Source: Certhia americana (Eukaryota; Chordata; Aves; Passeriformes; Certhiidae). Taken from it: 64,000 nucleotides of DNA. The notes below the pieces were generated by a model. That model saw only the letters and a program-made list of their open reading frames with translations. It did no database searches and had not been told where the DNA came from. The number at the start of each line of letters is the position of its first letter. Position 1 is the first letter of the stretch. This document shows positions 1-13,300 of this stretch, piece by piece. The stretch lies in assembly GCA_018697195.1 (NCBI GenBank), contig CM031879.1, positions 23,000,418 through 23,064,417 of the forward strand, given 5' to 3'. The position numbers and the translations under genes were made by a program.

Positions 1-223
1 ACTGGAAGACTAAATCTTACAATGACAAGAAAGTATTTGCCTGTCTATTCTTTCTTATATATGCCTGTCTATAAACTACCAATTTCTTAACAGGGATTTA
101 TAGGTTATTATGCAAGAGAAGAGACTGAATTTTTATATTTAAAATATAAATATAAATAAAATTTTATATTTAAATTGTATTTTGAAAAATAGAATTGCTT
201 AATCTGCTGGGGTTCTTTGTGTG

Positions 224-241
224 TTTTTTTTTTTTTTTTTT
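224..241. repeat. Poly-T tract, 18 bases
   Basis: This is an uninterrupted run of T just before AGGTTTTTTT. It is low-complexity sequence, possibly the A-tail remnant of an old insertion on the minus strand, but no element body is visible next to it. Confidence 0.8.
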
Positions 242-1394
242 AGGTTTTTTTACTGCAGATAATTAAGGTATTACTATTGGTGGCAGTGGTAGTACAAGTA
301 ATCATAGTAGAAGAAGAAATGTTTCAACTCAAAATCCCAGTGAAGAGGTGGTGACATTGTCCCAAGGGGACTGGAATAATTGTTGCCTTCAGAATTTTCC
401 AAGATGAAAATGATATACTAATAGTGATAAATAGACACTGTTATTCAAATTTTTCCAGGAAAACAGATTCAAAGTCCTGCTCAAGGCTGTATGGGGAAAA
501 TGTAGCAAGGGCAGGGAATACACAGCACTCTTGACTGCCAATCCACAGTAATTTAAATTACTGGCAAGTATTGTAGAAAGAGTGATTTTCCTGTGAATGG
601 CATGACTGTTTTGCTGCATTCAAGAAGAACTTAGTGTAGTGGAGCCATATCATGGTCTGGTGATTGAAAAATGCTAACTTCAGCCAAGAAATCCCAGTTA
701 GTTGTCTTACTTCTTCCAAGACTTACATATCATTTGGCTATTCAAAGTTTCATTATCAATTCTCAGCAACGTAAATAGGGATAGAATATTCTGCTGCACA
801 CAACTGAAGCATTAAACACTTTTTTCATAGCTCATTAATGCAGGATGCTCTGGACAAATACTGATTAAAGCTCCAGTCCTACAAGCAATTGTCCATAAGA
901 CTATTTTCCCTGAAATCAGTGAAAGCCATTCACAGGATACAATGGAACACTCTAGGTAGTTGCAGGATGAGGGCCTAGAAAGGTATTAGCAAAGATAGAT
1001 ACAAGAAAGGACATCTTGTACCTACAAGCAATGATAAAACCAATACAAACATTTTCACCATCCCACCTCCAATGAGATGGCAGGAAATAAAGTAGGCTGC
1101 TACTTAACAGGGAAATTTGGGAATTGGAAATTAGGTTGAAAAACCCTCTTATTTGGAATCAGAAACTATGCAATTATAAAAAGTTCTAGAGGAACAGAAA
1201 AATGGAAGGAATCATTTAGAAATAATATTTATTAAATACATTTTTTTTTACCCTTCTACAAATCACTTACTGCTTTTGTGTCCACCTTCTGTGTTCTCTG
1301 TGTCATTAAGGCTGTTTGGTTCAGACATAGGAGGAGGGCAATGTGGACCGAGGACTTCAACATTTAATGATCACTAGTAGAGAACCCCTAACTA

Positions 1395-1411
1395 CCCCCC
1401 CCCCCCCCCCC
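1395..1411. repeat. Poly-C tract, 17 bases
   Basis: This is an uninterrupted run of 17 C in otherwise AT-rich DNA. Mononucleotide C runs of this length are rare compared with A/T runs and are prone to length change and sequencing error. Confidence 0.9.
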
Positions 1412-1440
1412 ATGTTTCATCTGCAATAATCTATATACTT

Positions 1441-1500
1441 TATTTTAAGATTATTTTACTATTTAAGATTATTTTGCTATTTAAGATTAATTTTACTGTT
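1441..1500. repeat. Imperfect tandem repeat, about 17-18 base unit, three copies
   Basis: The unit TTTAAGATTATTTTACTA recurs as TTTAAGATTATTTTGCTA and then TTTAAGATTAATTTTACTG. The copies are adjacent and differ by one or two bases, so this is a small local duplication. Confidence 0.8.
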
Positions 1501-2424
1501 CAGCTATGAAACGGAACCTGTAATTTGTGTCTTTGATCAGGCTGTAAACAATCTCTGTAAGTGAAGGATTATATGTAGACTTCTATTTCCTCTGGCTGTG
1601 CAGGCCACTTCTTGCCAAAATTCACTTCCTACCAGCTTTTCTCTTTTGCTTACCCTCCACACATTGTCTTCAGAGACAGTGTTCTGATCTGAAGCCTACA
1701 GTAAAATGACTTAGAATTTTACTGTACAGCAGCCATGGAAACCTCAAATCATTTTAACTTGTCTTGCTTCTGTGCAGAGATTTCTTTCTCTATCTGTCCC
1801 ATCAAGGGAATCCCAGAGTGCCCTATATCAGACCTCCCAAATGGTAGACTTTAAAAGTGAGTTTAGGAAAGTAATATCCATGTTCACCTCTCTTCTGACA
1901 CATACTTCTCTTTACTGTAGTCTAAATCCTAGGACTACTGGATGCCCCATACACTGAAATTGAGATCTGTAAACAGAAATTGAGACAAAAAATATTAACT
2001 GGAATCTTCTGTGACTCTTAATGAATCCTCAGCCCAAAAAAGATAAATTCCCAGGTCCCTTACTGCTCAGTATTTGAAGCTTTAAATTATTTGCTTGTCC
2101 ATCCTCCGTCTGGCCAAAATTTACCACCTTGAAGGAATCCTCAGCAACAAAACAACCACATGTTGTTTGGATACATAAGACGATCAAAACCCCTGCTGGG
2201 AGTGTGACTGCTTCTTGTTTTGCCAGTAGTCTTTTGTATGATTCCCAGCTCATACTGGCAAAGAACTTTCTGGCTGATATACTCCTGTGGTGTCTTGAGC
2301 TTCATGTCTAACGTCAGGTCCCTTTGTTCTGTACAAATGCAGAGAAGTCTTCTCTTTTCCAGTTTTCCTTTTATTCTGTTGAGGCTGTTTAATTTTCATT
2401 ATGATGACAGACTAATCCTTTACA

Positions 2425-2910
2425 GTTACTGTGGTTTAACCCCAGCAGGCAACTAAATACCATGTAGCTGCTTGCTCACTTCCCCTTCCCCTGCCACCCA
2501 GTGAAGGGGAGAAAAATCAGAAAAGAAAGTACAGCTCATGGGTTGACATAAAGGAAGTTTAATAATTGAAGCAAATGAAAGATAAGAACCACAACAAGAA
2601 CAACAATACTAATTCTACTTCTAATAATTGCAATAGAAAGGAGAGGCAGAGAGGGTGATAAAACCCAAGACAAGTAATGCACCATACAGTTGCTCACCAC
2701 CTGCTGAATGATGCTATCTCTGAGCCACAACTGGCTCTACCCTGCAGGTACATCTCCCCAGTATGTAAATCATACTGGGCATGGTTTTTTGTGGTATGGA
2801 ATACTCTTTTGGCCATTTCATGTCAGCAGTCCTGGCCATATGCCCTCCCAGCTCTTTTGTGCAGCTCCTCACTGGCAGAGCATGAAGGCTTTATAGGCCT
2901 CAAGTATTAT
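2425..2910 (-). mobile_element. Solo LTR remnant of an avian endogenous retrovirus (ERVL-like), antisense to TFEC
   Basis: The left edge reads TGTGGTTTAACCCCAGCAGGC and is followed by blocks typical of a common bird LTR: CATGGGTTGACATAAAGG, then GTAATGCACCATACAGTTGC, GGGCATGG, and GGTATGGAATACTCTTTTGG. In the sense (minus) direction the ATTAAA near 2560 would be the polyadenylation signal and the GGTATGGAATAC block part of U3. The far (5' U3) end is missing, and no internal gag-pol-env sequence flanks it, so this is a truncated solo LTR. Family assignment is from memory and should be checked against Repbase. Confidence 0.8.
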
Positions 2911-5900
2911 AGTTAGGAATAGAGGGAGTCACCAAATTCCTTCTAAGTAGAAAGTGATCTTTATATTTTTTCTATTGCTTTGTATTCTGATGGTTCTTTA
3001 TCAAGGCCTATTTTTTTTCTGCTTATATTATCAACTTGATCTAGATGGTCTAAATTTTCCATTTTTAATTGGTCATAGTTTTTTCCTCTTTTATAATTAA
3101 ATTAAACCCAGTTCTTGTTTCGTGGCTACTTATCCTGAGTCAGCATATCCTCCTCTTCTAGCTAAATTGAACATTGCCGCAAAGCTTTCCTGTAAACAGC
3201 AGGGTAATGCCATCTGCAAATCTCAGGGGACATGAGTATTTTTTGATATTACTATGCTTAGTTTCTCATTCAAGGTTTACAGGGACCTGACAGAAAAAAA
3301 GGGTTTGCTGACCATAATTGAAAAGAACCTTTTCATTTACCTGGTTACATGTAAATTTCCACTGAACTGCACTATAAATGCTCTTGAAGAGAAAAAATCT
3401 ACAATAATTTAAAATGCATTTTTGGAAGTGAATATGAAACTTCAGTAGTCTACATGAAAATCTTGCTTCAAGACTTGAAAATATAGGTTAAATTATCTGG
3501 GCTGTAGACTCATGGATTAATGTGAGAAGCTAAAATCTGCTGGAAATCCAGCTGTGAGGAGGGACAGCAGCAATTTTGCACTCAGGTAGTGGGATTTTGT
3601 AATCTTTAGAGAAGGATACTTCTGCCTAATAAAGAGATCATCCTGACTAACTGAGTTAGCCACTCATGCATGTGTGGTCAAAGAAGGAGTAAAAAGGAAA
3701 GAAACTCTCAGATATACATCACAACTATAGTCTGAAGCCATGTTTACCCATGCTGTGCTTTGTGTAAGTTGCCTGTAAGAAAGCCTTCCTCACTCTGATA
3801 AGCACTTATCCATCTGTTAATTCAGTGGGAAGGTTCTGAGGGCCACTAACTAATATAAGGATAAAACCTGGACTTGAGTGAGAAATATAAGAGTAAATTA
3901 CCAAAATTTAACTCTCTTAGATATATGCTCTCCATCCAGCTAATGAAAATGTGATGAGCCTGAGTAAATCTCATTGAATCGTGTTGTTAAACTACTTTGA
4001 GACAGTGCTGAATAAACTATGATTGTGAACTGGGTTGAGAATAACCCTAGTGTTTGATGTTGAAGATAATTATCTCATTCCAGATTGCAATAATAACCAA
4101 AGACTACAATTGGAGGTGTTCTGTGTCATAAAGCACTTAGGCTTTGTGGGCTTTTTGAATGGCAACAGTGATGACAGAATGACTAAAAAGATTGAACAAA
4201 ACTTCTAACACAGCCATACTGTTATGCTATTGATTTCTTCTAGCACATATTCTTCAGTTAATAACACATTTAAGACACAGATAGGAAATTTCTTTCCTTA
4301 AAAGTTCTGTATCATTTCTACTTCTTTAACTGAAATTAAGAGTTAAGGAAACGCCCTTATGAACCATTTCTCCTTCCTTCTCCTCAAAGCGACTGGATAT
4401 ACATAGACATATATTATTCATGGCCAGATTTGTGCTAGTCTTTTCTTGTTTGCTGTTCTGTGTTTGGGTACTCAGGCTCTGGGGCAATGCTGTTGTGTAG
4501 AGGTGATAGAACTGATAGGAGTCCAGGCACTGCAGGTAGATGATGATGCTGGCCAATCAATATTTCTGTACTTTTAGCTTTCTGATGAAAATCAGGTGAA
4601 TTGATTCATATTTTATTTTACATGTGTGATGGAATCACAGTTTTATCTGCCAGCTTTTTAACCCAGACCACAGAGACTAGCATTTGCCTTCTCTCTGTGA
4701 CATGGCCTACTGATTATGCTGCAAAATGCTAATGAACTAACTTGATAACTAAATAAATTTGTCAATATTAATAAACTCACTAAATCTTAGCATTAACATT
4801 CACAACACACCATTTTGTTGCAGTGCAAACACTGTGATATTTTCCTGCTAAAAGTTCTGTGGCAAAATACTAAGGACTCTTTAAAATAGCTATTGTTATT
4901 AAATATTCTTTCTTTCAACTAAAAATATTTCATACAGATATGTAGATATAAAAAAATTTTTTCTAGGCAATTCCAACAACTTCTTTTTAAGTTGTACATT
5001 CCTTTGCACATTAGGATCATTTAATCTGAAAGATTCATTCTGTACAATACAGCTTATAAATAATGCTCTTAATAATGGCTTACCAGTAGTAAGCTTTAAT
5101 TCCATATTCACACAGAACTCTCATTTAAACTAAGTGGGAGTTTCTCTTGATTAATCCTAGTAAAATCAATCATCTTTTGTTAGTTAATGTTTTTATTTAG
5201 TGGCTATTAGTTGGAGACTGTTAAGTAGTTTGAGCTTCGCCTAATATCACTCCTCCAACTCCTGTTCTATGGGAGTGGAGTGCAAAACGGTTTGTTGTAC
5301 CTAAATTGAGATGGAAATTCTGTAGAGTACAACTCTAACAATGAAGCACATGTGCTTGTTTCTGCTAGGCTGACTTTTGATTCTATTTATGGTATTTTTA
5401 CAGCAGTTCAAGGTTCTAAGTATTTTTAAAGGCTGATTTCAGAATGTAAAGACTGAATTTTGATCTGTTGCGTATTAGAACTGGTATTAACACTTGACAG
5501 TTTTTTTGTTGGATTTTTTTTTGTTTGTTTGTGATTTTTTGTTGGGTTTTTTTTTCTGATTTAGTTAGTGCTGAATGAAACATATTGTAAACTAAGATTG
5601 GTTTAAATACACATCAAAAGGCAAGACTGCTTTCTCGGTTCAGTACTGAAAGTACCAATTATGCCATTTTTGTGAGCCATCCTGTCAACTGCAGAGTACA
5701 GCAAAACTTAAGTGTCAGGAGCTTTGCATGCTCTAAGTGCTCCCTGAATAAATTTTTTGCTTGCCTTGTCTTCAGCAGATGCTCATCAATGCTAGTCTGA
5801 AATGCATGTTTTCTGACTCAAACATACAAATTTATACTTAAGAAAATATTCCTCAAAGTCAATTACAAGTTTTTTAAGTGAACATTTATATTCATGATCA

Positions 5901-8900
5901 TTTCTGGTAATATTAGGTGTTTTTTCACTTACAGCTAGCCTCTTTATTTAACTCTTATTTTTTAGAGTAGTGACAAACACAAATTCTTTGAAATTATTCA
6001 AATATTTCAAGGGACATATGTTTAATGCATTGTAAATCCACTGTTACTGCTCTCAGTCCATAAGTGGAAGTGTATTGCCAAAAGAGTACACGGATTTCTG
6101 GCTGATGTTCAGGTAATGAAGGTAATAATTGCTAACCCATGAACAGCATGCCAGCAGCATCCTTGGGACACAAACACGCTCAGACTCATTGCCACTTACG
6201 GCCAGAAAACATATTTGGACACAAAATAGGCCAGGTAAATTTTCAAACAATGCTTTTACCAGCTGATTTTTTCTTTTTAACTTTTTTTCATATAGCCATC
6301 TTTGAAGTGTCATTCCTGTTTTTGACAGGAACACCTACTGCTCACTTTTTATGAAAGCACACTCTGTGGCCAGATCCTAAACTCGCTCAAAATGATGTTG
6401 CTGCCTTGACTTCACAAAAATTCTGTTGTGAAGCTGAACCTAAGACGCCTACTTTGAAAGCTTCCCCCCTTGCCCTCTTTATCATTCTGAGACTGAGGAA
6501 ATAGAAATAGAAAGCACATTTCTTAGACTGAAGCTAGTTTTGTCTGTGCCTTTACAGAAGCTATAACCCTTCATAGGCTCAAAACATCTTATCCAACAGA
6601 TTAGCCTCCCTGATGTGACTGTGTCACCAAACCACCCTATGGAACTGGCTTTATTTCCTCTCTTCTTGTAGTGCATGGGCTGGGGGGTGCATATTTCTTT
6701 ACAGTTTGTTTTCAAAATGAGGGAGGACTGAAACACACAAAAAAAAGGGGTAGTAACAAGCAGTGCTGTCATCTGGTGGTGAAATTGTTACTTTTAACAA
6801 ACTGACCATGCTTTTCAGCCAACAGGCCTCTTTTTTTGTGAAGATATTGATGCAGTCCCTTTGGCATGCGTTCACGAATCCTTCATATGAGAAATGGGTA
6901 AACCCAGAGATTTTATCCGAAATCACTAAACTTTTTAAACTTTATTTTTGTGGAAGAAAAAGCACAGCAGAGGTAGTTTACTGTGTTCAGACTTCGAAAC
7001 TTTGTTCAGCTCTGCCAAAACAATGGAGTTCAAAGGAATGAGGAAGTAAGGCCAACAAGACATACACCTCCCTCAGACACATACTCAAATGTGAAAGTAC
7101 TGGTTTCTCTTACAGTTTCACCATCAGTATTTTCTGCCACATTATAGTTGATATCCATATCTTTACCTACCAGGAAAATACACCTTTTAGATCTGGCTTC
7201 AAGGACTCCATGAATAAGTTACTGCCATCACTTAATCTCAAATGATACAGTGTCTGCTCACCTGGGGAGCCAGAGAAAATACAGCAAACAATGACAAAAT
7301 TGTTACTTCATGATCTCTCTTCATATTTTTTAAGGCTGAATCCTTTCTGAGTTCTCTTAACCTTTTAAAGTGAGACAAAATTGAAAAAGAAATTATAGTT
7401 GTCACATGAAAAAAAAATTAGAAATCAAAGAAAAAAACAAAGTATTTTGAAATTATTGTTACACATAAATGTGATACACATACCAATTTCATTTCTTCAA
7501 TGTCAAACCTATATTACAAACTTCACAGATGGATTAAAAAAATAAGCTATATGGGTGTTCATAATACATTCATCTCTTGTTTTCTCTGACTGCTTTCATT
7601 AGAAGGTAAATGGTTAAAATTGCTGAAATCAAAATATAAGCTTTTGTGTCTGCAAGAATTTTCCTTATTGTCTATTAGCCTGTGTTATATGAGTCCTACA
7701 TTTCAGAGTAGATTTCTTTTAGATGTATGACATTTACCAGAAAATCTGGAACTGCTGAATAGAATGCATCATTCTGGTTACAGATTTAGCCATGCTGCTC
7801 TAACTGTAATTTCTATGGGTCTGTGCTAGTCACTGGAGCTTACAAATACAGAACTTTTAATGTCGCTATTTTGTTTCTCCTGCAAGGGCTGAACAACCCA
7901 TACTAATGGAAATTCACTGACACTAATATTTTTAATTCAAAAGAAGATGGTTGTACTTTCTATATTCCAAACTGATTTTCCTTGATTCTGTTTGTGGTAT
8001 GCTCTTCTCTATTTAATAGCAACTTAGTAGCTGACCTAATTTGAATAACTTCTGAAGGCAGAGACAAGTAGCTAAATAAAGGTATCAGGATTTAGCTCTT
8101 TAAATGTAGCTAGCCATAAAAAAAGTTTCTTTACATTCTTGAATTGCAAGTCATATTCACTGTTCTGTAATAACATCAACAATAAAGAGGAACTAGAACA
8201 GTAAAGATTTACTATATTCACAGATTTCATGAATCAGTGAGAGCATGGATGGGGTCAATGTGCAGAGTCAAAGTAAAGATATTAGCTGGGGTTTCCTAAT
8301 TTGATTGTGAACCATTGTTATGCTTGTGTGGCCTATTACCTGTAGCGGTTGGTTTTATTCACAGTTTAGATTTTCAGCTTAAATTCCAAATCAAAGGGAT
8401 GGTTTTGTAAAAATACTTCCTGTAGTTTGCTTTGCTTAACTTTATAAGATGTTTTTATAGTGCAACGTTAAAAAACTTGATTCTTTTCTACCAGTGAAGA
8501 CCACAAAGTCATCGAGACTCATTGTTATTTTAAAACATGACAAGCTGGCCTTAAGACCTTAGGGATCCTTTCTTCAGAAGTCAAACTGGTGATGGATAAG
8601 GAGCCATCAGAGCTGTGTGTATCTTAACTGCAGGAGTTCAATTAAGAAGCCAAGAGTGTCTCAGGTACACGGGTGCAAATGGAAGTGCTCTCTTTGATAA
8701 TGTCTCTGTAGTTGCTCAGTGCAGGTAGTTGGCTTCCCCCAACTCATTTCTGATTGCACAAGGAGGTTAGCACAGAGGAATACCTGAAAAGACTGAGCTC
8801 CATCAATGTTCAGTGAGTGCTAGAGAATACCACAATGGGGAAATGTTATCAAAATCCTAGTGCCTGCATGGGGATTTGTCAGGAAATGGTTAGCTGTAAG

Positions 8901-11019
8901 ATCTACCTTCTATTAGCCACAACCCCGAGAGCTCTGCTGCTTTTCTCCTCCTGAGAGAAACACTGCTCTGCTGCCTGTGCTGTGCAAAGAAAGTTTTCTT
9001 ACCCAGCACTGATTTCTGAAAAGTCTGTTTTGCAGTTTGTTTTCTCCCACATTCTGCTTGCTTTTCATAATACTTGGAACTATGATGGAGAATTTCCAAT
9101 TACTCCCACCCTACTCCACATTCATCAGCTATTTTTAGACGCTGAGATGCCAAAATACACAAGAAGTAGTCATTGTTGAAGACATGGTCTTTTTCAATGA
9201 ACTTTAAAATGTTTCTTCTTCAGTCCCTTCACCCTTAAAAGAGTATTTACAAGTTCCTGATGAATATGATGTCAAAGGTTAAATAAGATGAAAAATAGTG
9301 CATTAGAGTCACATGAGAATTTTTTCTTAACTTGAAAGCTACTGTAAGGCATCAACTAAACACAGCTGTAAGTTTCCAGACTAGATGTCTTTTGTATTCT
9401 TTCTTCATGCATATTAATGGAAAGGTCTCATCTAGTCAGATCAAAGTTCCTATAGGAAAAATATTCACATTTAAAAATTAATTACTGTGTTTAGCTTAAG
9501 TAATTAATTGGCATAATCACACATGCTTTTATAAACTAAACATTAAAGGGAACAGCTACAGTATTTGGTGATAGTCTTAAGCATGGAACAGAAGTGTATA
9601 ATTCCAAAGTTAAATTGAATTTTCATTTTATTATGAAATAATTTTACATATAGTCTTTCCTCAAAAAGTTTAATAAAGAGACCAGAAGAAACAAACAACT
9701 GATATTCATTCTTAATAGATGTTAAAAAGGATTATTTCATAGCTAAAATTGTTTTTTTTTTTTCCCCTAACTCTTAAAATACATTTGAAAGTCCTCAGAT
9801 ATAGAGCAAAAATAGTCTGTGTTGTGACTGCGTTTCTTATCTTAAAATGGAATTAAAATTTCTGGGTACTTATGGAACATTTTAATAATTAAGAGTGGAT
9901 AATTAAATGCTTATTTTCTAGTACAGTGGCTGAAAAGGACATGAAGTCCCATCACTCATTTGCAGAGAGGTGTTGTGTTCAGGATTGATGATAAATGATG
10001 CAGTCCTATCAGGGTGAAAAATTTTTCTTCAAAAGTTATTAAAAAACACTGGAAGAAATTAATATCCAGCATAAAAGGCAAACTTTAGTGAATTCTGCTG
10101 ACTTCTGTCCAGTATACTATGATCATCTTTAAGCATATTATTTCGTAGCAGAAATTATTAAATTCAGAGTGAATTTACATCAAAGGTTGCCATTAAAATA
10201 GCCAGCTCTCAGGTAGGTCCAAACCCTCATAAAATCTAAAGAGAGCAAGAGTTATTAGACCCCTGATTCTAATTCCTCTAAAATCATAGTCTTTTGTATT
10301 GCATTCAGTTATTATCTTATTACTCAGCTTTGAGTCCAGGAGTATATTTGATGAAAGCATGCCTTGGGTTTGGATCCTCTATCTCTCCCAGAAAGTCACT
10401 GACCCTTTGAAAAAAACAGTAGTTAGAGCACTTCCTTTTGACTACTTCACTGTTTATGCACACAATTTCTGCTATGTCTCACTTCTACTTGTGGTTAGTG
10501 TCTCTAAACATGGGTTTTGTGCTAGCTTTCACATTCAGCATGTCCCATGAATTTCACAATTATTTTCACAAACTGACTCCAAAAACATAACTGAGCTTCT
10601 TTAAGCTTTCATTGAAATACCTTTTTCTCAGTCTTAATTACTTCCATAGCTCTTTTCTACATACCTTCAATTTTCCAACAGTGTCTCAAAAATATTTAGG
10701 GTAGAAATATTTTTAGGCTTCATTACTGATCTCTCATGAGCCATAAATAAAAGTAGAGTAAAGCCAGGCTCCTATTCACTACCTTCTTTCTGCCGTTTTT
10801 CCTTTCTTCCTATAGCATCAGTGGGACACTCCTGCTGAGTTGCTGGCTTGTTTTGACACCAAATTCTTGACAGACTCATTGCTTGAAGTGTTTACTTCAT
10901 CATTTCATCCTGTATTTCTTCCTCCAGTATATGGAGATTTGGATTACTCTGACTAGGAACACTAGTCTAAATATGTTTATGATTTTTAGTCTGCTTTATT
11001 TTTCATTACTCCCAAATCA

Positions 11020-11450
11020 CTGATGGCAAAACTGAGTAATACAAGACAGAACAGACCCACTTTCTGATGCCAAGCTTTTGCTGATCACTCTCTTATGCGT
11101 GTTCGTTAGCCAATGCTTAATCCAGTTAAAACACGCTTTATTGATACTGTGCAGTGCTATATTTTTAATTAGAATATTGAGTGATACTAAGTCAAAAGGC
11201 ACACAAAAGTTGAAGTGTATTATACCTACATCGTTACCTTTGGCAACCTAACTTAAAATCTCATCAAAGAGCAGAAGTAGATTTGTTTGACAAGGCTTAT
11301 TTTGCACAGATCTATGTTGACTAGCATTAATTATATTCCTATCATTTAATAATTTATTAATTGAATCTCTTTTCAGTTTTCCTATTATTTCTCTCGGGAA
11401 TGGTGTTGGGCTGAGCAGCCTGTGAATACAGATGTCACCTACTTGCTCTT
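11020..11450 (-). mobile_element. Ancient CR1 LINE fragment, reverse transcriptase region
   Basis: Read on the minus strand this is a decayed reverse transcriptase. The recognisable blocks, in order, are SQHRSVQNKPCQTNLLLLFD, then PFDLVSLNIL (family: AFDTVPHDIL), then CFNWIKHWL (family: RWVHNWL) and KRVISKSL. These match the palm region of CR1-clade LINEs. Stops interrupt it, and neither the endonuclease nor the 3' tail is attached. The divergence suggests an old amniote CR1 rather than a recent bird subfamily. Confidence 0.85.
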
Positions 11451-13191
11451 AGTGGAACACCAAGAAAGATGTAGCACTGCTGCTTAATGGTATATCAGTG
11501 ACATTGTTAATTCCTCTTTAGGTCCCCTAAATAGGTATTTTTTTTCTTAATTTTTACATGCTATATATTCTTTTACTAGCAGAAGAAAAATTCCATCAGA
11601 AAATTGTGAAGTAAAACAGTTTATGTAAATAAACTACTGGAAGTCTAGCTATGCCATTGTGCAATGTATTAAAAATGAAAGCAAACAGTATGAATATGGG
11701 AAAAGATGTTGCACAACTGTACTGCAGTGTTACAACATGATGATGTGTGCTCAAATTAGAAAGAACAACTGAAGAAGTCTGAATATGCATCTGTAGCTCT
11801 GAAAGGCTTATGTTATGTTCTTGTTCCCAGAACTGGCTTTTCAGTGAGATATAAAATAGAAATAGGTATAGTCAGTTTCCTGTACACTGGGATCTTTTTC
11901 TGGATTACAAAACCTATCTCAAAGTTTTCATTTCTGTTTCAGCTTTGTGGAACTGGTGGAGTTGTAATATTTTCATTTATGTTGGATACTTTTGATTCCC
12001 TTCATGCTTGAATTTCTGGTTCTGGGCAGACTTTAAATTCACTGTGTTCAGGAAAGCCAGATATTAAAAAAAGCAGAGCCTAGAAGGAAATGGATAACCT
12101 ATTAACTGTTAGATTTTATACTTCTCTTCATTCTTCAAATAATTTGGGACAATGAACCTTTAAAGTGCATGGCTACTGATGTTGCAAGAGAAATTTCTGG
12201 GAGGAGAACCAGCACTTCATCTGCACAAATTCATCACCTTGTTATGCTTTGCACATGTGATATCAGGAGCACAGGAAGGGCCAGGTAACTGACTACGCTA
12301 CGGGCTAGAGCAGATGTACAAGTAGAACAGCACTAAGTCCTGGGCTTAAGTTTGAGGTTTTTCTGAGTCAGGGTCTGGATCATAAGGTGGTCACTGAATG
12401 CCTATTTTTTGCTAGAGAGTCCTAGAAACCAGATATACCAACAAGCAAGGTCAGCCATCTCACAAAACAATTGGATGGCAGAGCGACGTTTAATAGAAAA
12501 TCTTCTGCTGAGAGCTAGAAGATATACTTTATCAAATCACACTGCTTAATTTTTGTCAGAGATGTGAATCCAGGTTCCACTACTGTGCCAGATTATTTGG
12601 TGTGCTATCCTGAAAATTGTTTCAGGGTCTTTCTTCATGCTTTTCTGCTTCAAACAAAGGATTAAATATTCATTGACCTGCAGAGACAAAAAAAACCCAG
12701 AAGGTTTATATATAATATTCAGACTGTCACGGCAGTAAAAAGTGCATCATCATCAACGTCTGAATCTTAAAATTCCACATAAGTTCTGGTAAAATATTAT
12801 CACAGATTATGGGAATTTCTCAAAAGATTTTGAATTGAAAAATCAGTCTCCCAACACTGCTGGAGGATACCATGGTAGGATTATTGGGAAATTTTTTTTC
12901 CCCTGTATTTTTTTTTGAGAAGGTTTGTGTTTTGTGGATCTAAAACATACACATGATAAGGTCTCTAGGCAGCTAAATACATATTTATCTTGGTTATTTT
13001 GCTTTTGAGATTACTTTATGTGGAACTGATCTTTCAGTCTTCTACTTTGTGCACTTATTTTACTGAACTTCTAACCTGACACTATCCTTTTTTCACCAGA
13101 CTTGATAATGGTTATTCAGAGTTTCTATATGTAGACTATCAATTCAAATTTCCCTGTCTGTTTTTAGATTTCTTTTGCTTCTTCAAGTTCT

Positions 13192-13300
13192 CAGGACCTT
13201 GTCCAGAGAAGTGTTGAAAATCTCCAAGACTGGAGATTCCATGGCCTCTCAGGGAAACTTGTGCCAGTGCTTAACTGCTCCTTGTGCATCATTAAAATGA
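13192..13300 (-). mobile_element. CR1 LINE fragment near the 3' end, antisense
   Basis: The plus-strand blocks GAGAAGTGTTGAAAATCTCC, GGAGATTCCATGGCCTCTC and TGTGCCAGTGCTTAACTGCTC are the reverse complement of the well-known CR1 3' region (CTGGAACAGG...GAGGTGGTGGA...TCCCTGGAG). The fragment is short, lacks the terminal octamer repeats, and grades into unrelated sequence on both sides. Confidence 0.75.

Noticed and set aside
2029..2916. Cluster of short open frames on both strands
   Set aside because: Those from 2425 onward fall in the LTR remnant and no retroviral gene is present; those before it lack any recognisable feature.
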